Below the pieces are notes generated by a model, which saw nothing but the letters and a program-made list of their open reading frames with translations, did not search any database and was not told the origin of the DNA. Positions 1-8,900 of a DNA stretch of 64,000 nt are shown here, one piece after another. How positions within the stretch are numbered: the first letter of the stretch is position 1; the number at the start of each line of letters is the position of its first letter. This DNA comes from Paenibacillus camelliae (lineage in GTDB: Bacteria > Bacillota > Bacilli > Paenibacillales > Paenibacillaceae), in contig NZ_JAMBNY010000014.1 in assembly GCF_023715345.1 (NCBI RefSeq), positions 1 to 64,000 on the forward strand. Direction: 5' to 3'. Made by a program: the position numbers and the translations under genes.

Positions 1-127
1 CGGAGATTTGCCGCTGGCTTCCTTCAGATTCCACCTCGCGATGGACACCCTTGCCTTAAGCTATGGCTACTACTGCCTTCACCATTCGGGACTTGAACCC
101 TAGAGATAGCGCCCATGCTGGGCACAC
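1..127 (-). mobile_element. 5' end of a group II (IIC-like) intron, cut by the window edge
   Basis: Read on the minus strand, the sequence from 127 leftwards begins GTGTGCCCAGCATGGGCGC, which fits the GUGYG 5' end and the start of domain I of bacterial group II introns as I remember them. The reading continues with features typical of these introns (GTTCAAGTCCCGAATGG, then GAAGGCAGTAGTAGCC and CGCGAGGTGGAATCTGAAGG). The boundary lies directly behind a hairpin with a T-run (see the next feature), the insertion preference known for class C introns. The rest of domain I, the reverse transcriptase ORF expected in domain IV, and the 3' end lie left of the window. Family recognition is from memory of conserved sequence, not from a structure model. 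Confidence 0.75.
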
Positions 128-128
128 C

Positions 129-168
129 GCAAAAAGCACACGAACCGTTATAGACGATTCGTGTGCTT
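129..168 (-). terminator. Rho-independent terminator of the small membrane-protein gene; intron target
   Basis: An 11 bp perfect stem (134-144 with 158-168, AAGCACACGAA/TTCGTGTGCTT) is followed on the minus strand by TTTTT and then GCG before the intron starts. It lies 28 bp beyond the stop of the gene ending at 197. The stem and T-run look like a normal intrinsic terminator and also serve as the 5' exon hairpin expected for a IIC intron. Confidence 0.8.
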
Positions 169-196
169 CACGACTTTATAATGCTATGAGTATAAA

Positions 197-562
197 TCAA
201 AATGGTAGCTTGCACAAGTCCTGCTCCTTCGCAAGATCTACAACAATTGCATGTGGCGGTGCTTCAGCTTCAGCTTGCTGCTCAATATGGATTGGGAAAC
301 ATACACTGCTCCAGCGTTCAGCCATATAGCTGAGCTCATAGCTTGGATAGGAAGGAACGATCGTAACATGAACTTGAATTCCCATCCATCTAGAAAATGA
401 TTGCATCGAGCGTATAATCCACTCCATCTCATCCTTTGGCTCTTCCGCTAACAAGACATAATGCTTTTCTACCTGATGATGCCGACACATCCGATAATAC
501 AAATGAACAGCAGCCGCTGCAAGCACATAGCATCCAATAACAAAAAGTAGAAGACTTATCAT
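197..562 (-). CDS. Hypothetical membrane-anchored protein (121 aa)
   Basis: I do not recognise a family. The protein begins MISLLLFVIGCYVLAAAAVH, one N-terminal membrane segment (about residues 2-19), followed by a basic stretch (YYRMCRHHQ) and a roughly 95-residue soluble domain, presumably cytoplasmic by the positive-inside rule. The start at 562 is chosen because GAGGAGG lies 8 nt upstream; a longer reading to 601 would put the ribosome binding site inside the gene. It is the first gene downstream of degU, separated from it by about 470 bp of repeats, and has its own terminator. Position behind degSU is shared context but gives no function. It could be a small accessory envelope protein; the function is unknown. 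Confidence 0.7.
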   Translation of the reverse strand: MISLLLFVIGCYVLAAAAVHLYYRMCRHHQVEKHYVLLAEEPKDEMEWIIRSMQSFSRWMGIQVHVTIVPSYPSYELSYMAERWSSVCFPIHIEQQAEAEAPPHAIVVDLAKEQDLCKLPF

Positions 563-640
563 CGTCGTAACCTCCTCTTTGCATATTGTATGCACTACCA
601 AACTATGCGGTCACCTAAGAAAGCCCTTTCTGAAAAGGAT

Positions 641-665
641 GTTCAAAAAGCCGAACTTTTTGAAC
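641..665. repeat. Minimal copy of the palindrome-ended dispersed repeat
   Basis: GTTCAAAAAG and CTTTTTGAAC form perfect 10 bp inverted arms around a 5 bp centre (651-655). These are the same outer arms as the longer copies at 787-842, 860-1027 and 62493-62659. The stretch 563-1032 between degU and the small membrane-protein gene contains three copies and no supportable gene. Confidence 0.8.
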
Positions 666-786
666 CTGCATTTAAAGACCAAAAATGGCTATGTCGTATT
701 TTATTCAGTCAATACAGTTAACATAACCATCTTTTATGTGCGCAGTAAAATCTACGATATTATTCAGTTTCGTTTATTCAATATGT

Positions 787-842
787 GTTCAAAAAGTCCA
801 ACTTTCAGTGCTACTTCGTGATCAAAGCTGAGCTTTTTGAAC
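787..842. repeat. Short (56 bp) copy of the palindrome-ended repeat
   Basis: Bounded by GTTCAAAAAG at 787-796 and CTTTTTGAAC at 833-842. The centre contains CTACTTCGTGATCAAAGC, which recurs at the end of the next copy (TACTTCGTGATCAAAGC) and in reverse orientation at 60821-60874. It looks like a full-length element with the middle deleted. Confidence 0.8.
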
Positions 843-859
843 TTCCGAGTTAAATATGT

Positions 860-1027
860 GTTCAAAAAGTTCAGTTTTCAGCACCGAGAAGTTTGAATAA
901 AGCTAGAGCTAGAGAAGCGCAGCGTACGTTATTGGTACGTGAGCATCGGAAAGCTCGGCTGAATTCAAAATTCGACGTCGGATCCACTTCCATTAATACT
1001 TCGTGATCAAAGCTGAGCTTTTTGAAC
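860..1027. repeat. Long (168 bp) copy of the palindrome-ended repeat, directly behind degU
   Basis: Begins GTTCAAAAAG (860-869) and ends CTTTTTGAAC (1018-1027). The interior has the conserved blocks GCGCAGCGTACG, TTGGTACGTGAGCA and TTCGACGTCG, also present in the copy at 62493-62659. CGTAC...GTACG inside gives a second small stem. It ends 5 bp from the degU stop codon, so the degU transcript must enter it. No other terminator for degU is visible, so the arms (AAAAAG/CTTTTT) may supply one. Confidence 0.8.
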
Positions 1028-1032
1028 TTCCT

Positions 1033-1761
1033 CTAAAGTGTTACCCAGCCAAATTTGATGGAGTTAATAACAGCCTGCGTCCGATCATCCACTTCCATCT
1101 TCTGCAGTATGCTGCTGACATGGTTCTTAACGGTTTTCTCACTAATAAACAAATGCTCGCCAATCATTTTGTTGCTTTTTCCTTCTGCCATTAGACGCAA
1201 TACCTCGGCCTCACGGCGAGTTAATGGACTTTCTTCTAGCGGAATGTATGTGGCACCAATATCAATGGTTTGATTCGTAGCCACACCAATCTCATCTAGA
1301 TACGTCATGCGACGTAGCTGGTTAATTAGCTTGCCTGTTACCTTAGGATGAATATAAGAATATCCTTGCGATACTGCACGGATCGCATTAATGAGCGATT
1401 CTGCACCCATATCCTTTAGCAGATAGCCTGTAGCCCCCTTGCGCAGCGACTCAAACACATAGCTCTCATCATCATGTATCGATAGAATAATAACCTTTAC
1501 TGCAGGAAATAAATCGCGCAATCGTTCAGTCGTTACTACGCCTGTCTCGATTGGCATGTTAATATCCATCAGCACAATATCAGGTAGCGTATGATTACAG
1601 AACTCTAGCACTTGAATGCCATCACCGCACTCGCCAATGACTTCAAGATCACTCTCCATATTCAAAATACGCTTCAACCCTTCACGAAACAGCTGATGAT
1701 CATCAGCGAGTAAGATTTTAATTGGTTCTGCACTTACTCCGTTTCCTTCTTGCATACTCAT
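1033..1761 (-). CDS. degU: Response regulator DegU
   Basis: NarL/LuxR-type response regulator, the partner of the DegS kinase just upstream. Receiver domain about residues 14-130: acidic pair D20-D21, phospho-acceptor D66 in DIVLMDINMP, conserved Lys in LLKDMG. A linker of about 40 residues follows, then a LuxR helix-turn-helix (LTRREAEVLRLMAEGKSNK, then ISEKTVKNHVSSIL). Of about 242 aa, slightly longer than B. subtilis DegU because of an N-terminal extension. Start options are ATG 1761 (AAAGGGG 10 nt away) and GTG 1767 (4 nt away); I prefer 1761. degS ends 12-18 bp upstream, so the two form one operon. DegU in this group controls exoenzymes, motility, competence and biofilm genes. Orthology to DegU rather than another NarL regulator rests on the DegS partner. 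Confidence 0.93.
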   Translation of the reverse strand: MSMQEGNGVSAEPIKILLADDHQLFREGLKRILNMESDLEVIGECGDGIQVLEFCNHTLPDIVLMDINMPIETGVVTTERLRDLFPAVKVIILSIHDDESYVFESLRKGATGYLLKDMGAESLINAIRAVSQGYSYIHPKVTGKLINQLRRMTYLDEIGVATNQTIDIGATYIPLEESPLTRREAEVLRLMAEGKSNKMIGEHLFISEKTVKNHVSSILQKMEVDDRTQAVINSIKFGWVTL

Positions 1762-1779
1762 CAACACTTTTCCCCTTTC

Positions 1780-2919
1780 CTAGCTACTTTTCAATGGTAT
1801 TTGGATTTTAATTCCAGTTCCTTTATAAGGCTCCGATTGAATATCAATCGTTCCCTCGAGCAGATCAACGCGCTCGTACATTCCGATAATCCCGTAATGT
1901 GCCTGATCGTCATTGTCGGGCTTACGCTTAAAGCCCTTTCCATTATCGTTCACAGATATTTGCAGCTTATCGTTCATGTAGCTTAATACAATGGAGACTC
2001 TAGAAGCCTCCGCATGCTTATGAACGTTGGACAACGCTTCCTGTAGTAATCGATAAATGGCTGCTTCCATAGAGGAGCTTAATCGAATTTCTTTCCCAGT
2101 AACCTCGAACAGCGTATGAATCTTTGTCTTATCTTCAAAATCCTGCGCCAGCTTACGCAGTGTTGGAATTAGACCCAGATCATCCAGTGCCATCGGTCTT
2201 AGGTTGAATATCACTTTTCTGATTTCCTCTAACCCAGATCGTACCTGCCCTTTAAGATCTCCTAATTCCATTTGAATAAGATCATAATCTTGCTTTGCAG
2301 CCATCCGCTCGGCAATCTCTGTGCGTAGCACAAGATTAGCTAATGTCTGCGCAGGTCCATCATGAATCTCTCTTGCTATACGTTTACGCTCCTCTTCCTG
2401 TGCCAAAATAATTTTAAGACCTAGCAGCTGACGATTTTTGGCGGATTCCAAGATGCGCGTTACATTATCCAAATCACCGGATAAATACTCTAGTACAACA
2501 TTCATTTGCGAGGCAATACTTTCAGCACGCTCGATGTTTTTCTCCACATTTCGTATACGTAATTGAAGATCATCTCTACGCAGCTTTAAGTGCTTTTCTT
2601 GTTCTCTTGAAGTCGCAAGCTGAAGCTGGATTAAGGTCGCTTTCTCATAAGCTCGCTTAATATCCAGCTCCCCATAGCGTGTAAAATCGCGACTTACTTC
2701 CGTAAGGCGAATCCTAGCATATCGGTATTCCATCTCAAGCTTATCTACTTGCTCGATCACTTGAATGGTTTGCTGCAGCACTTGCTCGAGTTCTTTTTCT
2801 AAGGCTGACCGCTCGCTGCGAGCTGATTCACACACCTCATATATTTGATATTTACTGTCTTCCATTACACGTATCGCATTTGTAAATATGCGATTAATAT
2901 CGAGGGAGAGAGGATCCAC
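1780..2919 (-). CDS. degS: Sensor histidine kinase DegS
   Basis: Cytoplasmic two-component kinase that phosphorylates DegU. 379 aa, close to the B. subtilis protein. No membrane segment is seen. Residues about 30-175 are long, charged and heptad-like, the DegS sensor coiled coil. The HisKA_3 dimerisation box holds the phospho-acceptor H186 (KRIAREIHDGPAQTLANLV). The GHKL ATPase part has the N box (LLQEALSNVHKHA), G1 (VNDNGKGF) and G2 (HYGIIGMYERV). The start is GTG at 2919 with AAAGGAG 11 nt upstream. A TATAAT box (2956-2961, minus strand) gives a possible promoter, but its -35 is poor. Translated just ahead of degU. Confidence 0.93.
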   Translation of the reverse strand: MDPLSLDINRIFTNAIRVMEDSKYQIYEVCESARSERSALEKELEQVLQQTIQVIEQVDKLEMEYRYARIRLTEVSRDFTRYGELDIKRAYEKATLIQLQLATSREQEKHLKLRRDDLQLRIRNVEKNIERAESIASQMNVVLEYLSGDLDNVTRILESAKNRQLLGLKIILAQEEERKRIAREIHDGPAQTLANLVLRTEIAERMAAKQDYDLIQMELGDLKGQVRSGLEEIRKVIFNLRPMALDDLGLIPTLRKLAQDFEDKTKIHTLFEVTGKEIRLSSSMEAAIYRLLQEALSNVHKHAEASRVSIVLSYMNDKLQISVNDNGKGFKRKPDNDDQAHYGIIGMYERVDLLEGTIDIQSEPYKGTGIKIQIPLKSS

Positions 2920-2989
2920 CTAAACCAGGACTCCTTTACATAAATTGCTTTCACAATTATACCATAACTAGTATGAGAACGATATTTTG

Positions 2990-5683
2990 TTACTGTATCG
3001 TTATGCTGCGCTCTGCATGGTTATATGTCACCTTGTAGCCTAGCTTTTCTGAGAATAAGCGAACAGGGATCATCGTTCTACCTTGAGACACGTATGGTTC
3101 AACCTCTGCCTCATAGCGTTTGCCGTTAAGAATGTATTTCTTATCATTCAGCTTCATTTCGAACATATTGCTTCCGCTTAGAACAGTAACGCGCTTTGCA
3201 GAGTTTTTATATCTGACCTGAGCACCGAGCTGCTCCGTAATGAAACGTACAGGTAGATACGTATATTTATCCTTCAATGTTGGAGCAACCTCCAGCTGTA
3301 CCGCCTTGCCGTTTACGAAAGCTTGCTTGCTATCCAGTGTCAACTTTATAACATTCGAGCTCGATGCGGTTGAGTTTGGATTCTGTCCGTATTGAACGAT
3401 ATTATCGATCGTAATGCTTCCTGTCGGAGCAACACCGGCTTTTGTCGAATCAACCGTAACGACATAGATGCGTCTCAGCTTCAGTGCACCCTTCATCTGA
3501 CTGCTGTCTACATCAACTTTTATATTTTTCCATCCTGTCCAATTCACGGACTTCGCCAAATCTACATAATGGATCTTATTGTCTTCATCTATTAATTCAG
3601 CACGCAGCCAGTTGTTGCTGCCATCGCCGAGGATATCCAAAGATATTCCGTTTAAGCCGGCCATCAATGTGCGTCCTGCTGTTCCTAGCTTCGCGTAGGA
3701 TGCCTTCGTGCCTGTGCCTGCAGTGAAATCATAGCTGATCTGCAGTGCTTTGTCCTTACTATCGGATGAAGCACCCGCTACAAGCTTCGCGCTTCCTTTC
3801 GTTGTGTCTGCCGGTGTAACTTCACTCGTAATGCTGTAGCCGACATTGTTAAAGCTTTCTACCGTAGAGGTGGACATCTCATTCGTAAATGGAATCATGG
3901 CAGCGACATCTCCATAGCGAGCAATCGCATAGCCATTTTTAGCTCCATTGGTTACAGCATTCACTTTAATCGTACCGTCTTTAAATGTACCATCAAAGCC
4001 TACAAATTCCCATGTTAAATGATTTCCACTAAGCGTATATTGATCTCCATTGTTCAAGGTCGCCTTAAGTGAGACTGGAACAGTCGCTCCAGCTGATAGC
4101 ACACCTACCCCTGACATGGACACGAGTGACTTCAATTGATCACTGCCGACAACCTCAACCTTCATCGATGCGGAAGCAGACCCAGACTTCGCTGTTACGG
4201 TCGCTGTACCAGCTGATTTCGCTGTAAATACATCTCCTGCAAATGCTCCTGCGCCGCCTTCACTAGACCATGAAGGCGTTCCAGCTATCTCGATCGGATT
4301 ATAATGCGTGTCGTAACCTCTTAGATTAAAGGTAGCGGTTTGGCCAATAAGCATTTTTTGCGAGCCTGTTACAATGAGTCCTTTCAATGAGCTCTGTGGC
4401 GCAGATGTGAACACACCAATGCCATTAGCCACCGCACGCATGGAGCTCTCTTGTGTCGCATGAGCAAGCGAAAGCGAGGTATAGCCCAGCTTGCGCTCTA
4501 CCATCGTCGTAGAGCCGCCTCCATCTAGATTAACAGCCTTATGAGCACCTAGCTTCACCATAACTGTCTGCAGCTCTCTTAAGCTTAGACCAGTATTTGA
4601 GCCGGATCGTTCGGCTGTCACCATATACACCTTCTTGCCGTCTGCGGAATAACCAATCGCTGTACGAGAGGTGTAGGAGCTTCCGCTCACTCCTGTAATA
4701 TCACGTGAAAAGCTTGAAGCTTTGCCGTTTTCAACGAGCAGGGTATGTCCGCTTACCATCATGTCAAAGCTGCTAGGATCTATCTTTTTCTTCGTTGTCT
4801 GTGAGATCAAGCTATACTCTGCGTTGATCGTGTCTCCAACGGATAGGCCAAGCAGGAAGTTTGCTGCATCCTTATGACCGCGCAGTACGTACCCATTCTC
4901 AGGAATGGAAGAAGTAATGGTGCCGTTTTGGACGATCTCCTGTACGACATTGTCTACGACAAGCACTTCTGTTGGTGTCGTACCTGAGCTTGCTGGTCTT
5001 TCCTTGCCGCCCCATGCACTTGTATAAATAAATAAACGATTATAATGGCTATAAGCTTCACCCGTAACGTCCGAGCTGTAGGTGGATTGATTAATGCCTG
5101 AAAGTGGAAAGCTTGTTCCGCTCGATGCCGTTACAACACCTTCAAATACATAAGAATCGATCGAAGGTTTTTTATCCGCAGTTATGCCAAATGCATACAT
5201 CCCTTTTAACAACGATGGGCTAACAAGCATGTCTCCGGATACAATATGCGAGCCAAGCGGCGCACCTTCTCTGAACATATTAAACACATCGCCATTAATC
5301 GCTGCAATTGCGCCAGAGTTCGTAGCCATCGTCATCATATTCGTTCTTGTACCGACTTCACCGTTCTTCCCGTTAATCGCTTGCAGGGAGATGTATGGAT
5401 TAGACAAGTCTACTTCCAGCACATGAACGCCAGTAGAGATTTGCTTGCTCCCTCGCGTCGTTGTAAATGTGTAATCTTTGCGTATAACGCCAGAAGAAAT
5501 AATGCTTTCCCCATTCACCGTTAGCTTTGGCTGCTGAGCAGTAGCAGCGTAAGCACGATCGCTAAGGCCAGTCACTGAAACTGGCAGCAATGACTGGATT
5601 GGTGCAACAATCAATGCACCGGAAATAAGTAGAATCATTGTCTTTTTATTCGTAAATAGCTTCTTTATCGTGTAGCGTTGCAT
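2990..5683 (-). CDS. Secreted phosphodiester glycosidase-domain protein with copper-amine-oxidase-N-like C-terminus
   Basis: 897 aa exported protein. The signal peptide ends near AYA/A (residue about 47). Residues about 60-430 look like a NAGPA-type phosphodiester glycosidase domain: INGDVFN, then RTAIGYSADGKKVYMVTAE and KAVNLDGGGSTTMV, the family's conserved DGGGS block. A Big2-like immunoglobulin-type domain follows (about 435-515), then a beta-sandwich stretch. The last 120 residues are a copper amine oxidase N-terminal-like module (two LPVRFITEQLGA / IPVRLFSEKLGY repeats), which in Bacilli is a wall or surface module rather than an oxidase. The exact substrate is unknown; removal of phosphodiester-linked sugars from wall polymers is an inference. 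An ECF-type promoter lies upstream (5720-5748). Confidence 0.85.
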   Translation of the reverse strand: MQRYTIKKLFTNKKTMILLISGALIVAPIQSLLPVSVTGLSDRAYAATAQQPKLTVNGESIISSGVIRKDYTFTTTRGSKQISTGVHVLEVDLSNPYISLQAINGKNGEVGTRTNMMTMATNSGAIAAINGDVFNMFREGAPLGSHIVSGDMLVSPSLLKGMYAFGITADKKPSIDSYVFEGVVTASSGTSFPLSGINQSTYSSDVTGEAYSHYNRLFIYTSAWGGKERPASSGTTPTEVLVVDNVVQEIVQNGTITSSIPENGYVLRGHKDAANFLLGLSVGDTINAEYSLISQTTKKKIDPSSFDMMVSGHTLLVENGKASSFSRDITGVSGSSYTSRTAIGYSADGKKVYMVTAERSGSNTGLSLRELQTVMVKLGAHKAVNLDGGGSTTMVERKLGYTSLSLAHATQESSMRAVANGIGVFTSAPQSSLKGLIVTGSQKMLIGQTATFNLRGYDTHYNPIEIAGTPSWSSEGGAGAFAGDVFTAKSAGTATVTAKSGSASASMKVEVVGSDQLKSLVSMSGVGVLSAGATVPVSLKATLNNGDQYTLSGNHLTWEFVGFDGTFKDGTIKVNAVTNGAKNGYAIARYGDVAAMIPFTNEMSTSTVESFNNVGYSITSEVTPADTTKGSAKLVAGASSDSKDKALQISYDFTAGTGTKASYAKLGTAGRTLMAGLNGISLDILGDGSNNWLRAELIDEDNKIHYVDLAKSVNWTGWKNIKVDVDSSQMKGALKLRRIYVVTVDSTKAGVAPTGSITIDNIVQYGQNPNSTASSSNVIKLTLDSKQAFVNGKAVQLEVAPTLKDKYTYLPVRFITEQLGAQVRYKNSAKRVTVLSGSNMFEMKLNDKKYILNGKRYEAEVEPYVSQGRTMIPVRLFSEKLGYKVTYNHAERSITIQ

Positions 5684-5719
5684 CTATTAGTCTCTCTCCT
5701 ATCTCTTTACTTTATTATA

Positions 5720-5748
5720 TTAGACTACAAGAGAAGATAGAAAGTTGC
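5720..5748 (-). promoter_or_regulatory. Predicted ECF-sigma-type promoter of the glycosidase-domain gene
   Basis: Minus strand: GCAACTTT (5741-5748), 15 bp, GTCTAA (5720-5725). The AAC core at -35 and GTC at -10 are typical of ECF sigma factor promoters. Motif and spacing match those at 15416-15444 (same 15 bp) and 22741-22768 (14 bp), both in front of surface or secreted-protein genes. A sigma-A-like TATAAT overlaps the -10, so dual use is possible. Confidence 0.5.
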
Positions 5749-5852
5749 CCGCGACTGGTAATTTATTTCATAGATTAGAATCTATTAATGTTCGAATGAT
5801 ACGACAGCTTTAAAACCATCTAATCTAAGCAAGAATTGCCAATAAATATAAT

Positions 5853-5888
5853 AACAGCGGCTCTACCGTTACGGGTAGAGCCGCTGTT
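5853..5888 (-). terminator. Terminator of the 1473-aa SLH protein gene
   Basis: A perfect 15 bp stem (5853-5867 with 5874-5888), GC-rich, with a 6-nt loop. It lies 20 bp beyond the stop at 5908. The following minus-strand sequence is AT-rich (ATTATATTTATT) rather than a pure T-run. Confidence 0.75.
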
Positions 5889-5907
5889 TTCTATATGCTG
5901 TGTACGA

Positions 5908-8900
5908 TTACTTTTGTAAATAATTTGCACGCTCGAGCACACGTTGGATCATAATGATTCCTTGTACACGCTCAGCATTACTCTTAGGTGATAGAGCCGT
6001 TGTTGATGTACCAGAGATAATGCCAATTTCGATAGCTTGCGCAAGACCAGTTCTTGCATAGGAGCTCACGGATGATTTGTCCTTGAAGCCGCTAAGTACA
6101 CTATCAGCTGTGGCATTCAGCTTCGTATCAAGACCAACGGCATTGGCCATGCGAATCATCATAAGTGCCATATCCTGTCTAGTGATGTAGCTGTTCGGTT
6201 CAAAGGATGTCGCTGATACACCTGAGACAAGGCCAGCTTCAACAGCAGCACCGATATAGCCGCCCATGACCGAATTGCTGTTCACATCCTTGAATTTTTT
6301 CGCTGCATCCTTGTTGGCGCTTAGACCTAATCCACGAACAATATACGTAGCGAACTCACCGCGTGTAATATTTGTTTTTGGATTAAAGTTCGTTGCACTG
6401 TGACCTTCCGCTATAAATTTACGTGTCATCAATGAGATCGAGCTAAGACCCCAATGCTTAGATGAATCGCTATATAGCTTGTTGTTGGAGACAATGGCGT
6501 AGGCACTGTTGCCTGGACGCTTAAACGTTATCGTTGTCGTGTTGCCTGATTTACTAAACGTTGTTGGTACGTAAGAGATCTGACCAACGACCTCATCATA
6601 GAACACGGCTGTCGTGTTATTGTTCGTAATGGAACGCGTCGTGTTCACCGTACGTGTAAGATTACCCGTTATTTTCGCAGGTTGAGATTGCGAACCGTTT
6701 ACGATAAGTGCGTCGTAATAATACGGTCCTTCCAGCAGCGTAGCACCGCTGCGGTTAATTGCCGTAACGAGTGAGGATGTCGCTGGTGTATCTCCTTCTT
6801 CAAGCACAACCTTCAAATAGTTAGAAACAGAGCTTCCTCCAAGTGCTCTTGCAGCCGCGTTGACGTCAATAGAGCTTACTGGAAGCAAGTACGTTTTGTC
6901 ACCATGCTTCACAACTAATGTAAAGTCGCCTTTTCTTGCGGCATACTCCAGTGCAGAGATCGAATACGCAACAATCGCTGCGCGCTCTGATGTCGGCACC
7001 TCGAAGATTAGCTGTGACTCCGTAAGCTTTGCATCCGATAACGTTGAGATCGCCGTTGTAAGCTTTTCTGTTGCGATCGTATATCGATTAACAGTATATC
7101 CGCCTGGTGAGATGTCACTGCTTGTTGTACTTGCTGATGTTTTAATAATAATACCGTTCGCATGGGACGCATAGTCGTTCGACAGAGCATCAAGCACGGT
7201 TGTTTGGTTCGCAACGTTCAGGTCGGTAAAGCCATTGACCGCTATGCCTGCAGAGCTGCGAAGCGAGCTATTCGTATTAAAGTAAGATACCTTTACTGTT
7301 TCGCCGACTTTCGCTGCGCTATTCAGCTTCAATGTCACCTGCGATCCATTGATCGTTATATTAGAGATTACTCTTACATTTTCTGATATTCGAACAAGGA
7401 AATTAGTCTCGCTTGGCACAGAGCCTGCATCCAATGCACCAGAGAAATTAATCGTTATGGTATCTCCCTTAATCACTGCCCCTTGTACGGATACGGTTGT
7501 TTTGTCACTGCCTCCATCGGTTGTACCGTTCGTTGCCTTCACACTAGAGAATGAAGCTGCAGCATTGTTGCTATTATCATGCAGTGTTGATCCCGTACCG
7601 TAGTAAGTAACGTATACCGTATCTGCTGCAGCTGGCGTTGAAGAAAGTGTCAGCACAACGGTATCCGTCGTCAGATCAACAGAACGAACCGAAGTCGTAC
7701 GGCCGTTGACAAGCACGGAATATTGGTAAGTACCTGGCTTGGTGCTAGAGTTCAACGTTTTGTTGTATTTCAAGAACAGCTTATCAGCGACTACTGATAT
7801 CGTTTGTAGCGTAGGTGGTCCCGCTACTTCACCGCCACCGCTGTTGTTTGTCGTTCCTACAGTGTGCGAGAATGACGCAACCTTATTGTTAGATAAGCCG
7901 CTTATCGGATATAGCCCTTGAACATAGTTAACGATAACTGTAGAGTTCGAAGCGATCGATTGATTCATCGTAAATACAAGACTATTATTCGATTGAGATA
8001 GTCGCTGAATCGTAACAGCTCGCCCATTAGCCGTAACGACAAACTGTGTATACGCTAAGGAGTTAAGCGTGTCGAGCGTTTCGCTGAAGGTTAACGTAAT
8101 TGTGCTTCCACTATAGCTGCTGGATGTGACAACTGGATTCGCTTCTGTGAATCCATTCGTAGCTACTCGATTAGCAAAATCCGGTGCTTCGTTGCCTGTC
8201 AGATCCTGAATCTGTCCAGTTCTGCCCTTACTGTAGGACACGAGTACCTGCTGATTGTTGGTCACACTCGATGACAAGGTAAGGAATACGACGTTTCCTT
8301 CCACTTTTACACTGTTAATATTGCGCGCATTACCTGCAACCGTAACATAATAGCTAGCAGGTGAAGGATTCAATGTTTCCTTCAGTAGCTCATTATAGAC
8401 GATACGAATCGTATTACCGCTTACCTCTGTTTTTATGATTGAAGGTGGCGTTGTATCTCCACCTAGTGTTTTGAATTTCCATTGATACTGATTTTTAATA
8501 CCTACAAAATAATTGCCGCTTTGATCGACGATAGAGTTTGGCTCAATATGAATATAATAATCTGTGTTAGGATCAAGCGCACTTGCAGGTGTTAGATTGA
8601 CAACCTTGCTGTCCTTTGGATCGACCGTAAGAACCGCTGTCACATCCGTTGATCGACTTGAAACGCTATAGATCGTTGCCCCGCTGCTATGTTGATTCAC
8701 CTGTACAGGCTTATCAAATGTCAGCTTAAACTTCTCATTTGTCGTTGCTACCGTAGTACTTAAGTTAGACGGTGACAAGGCAGTAAGCTGTGGTCCTGTA
8801 CCTGTTTGCTGTGATGAGACCACAAAGCTATAGTTCTTTCCCGTAATACCTGAGAACGCATTTCCTGCAACGTCAACTAACGCCTGATTTGAAATCGTTA

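Noticed and set aside
80-115. tRNA-like T-arm sequence (GGACTTGAACCC on the plus strand)
   Set aside because: No acceptor stem, anticodon arm or CCA context can be folded around it; it belongs to the group II intron domain I.
63-329. Plus-strand open frame of 88 codons
   Set aside because: It covers the intron end, terminator and the antisense of the small membrane-protein gene, with no ribosome binding site.
579-821. Plus-strand open frame of 80 codons over the repeats
   Set aside because: It is made of repeat sequence (FKKPNFLN-type translation of palindrome arms) and has no start signal.
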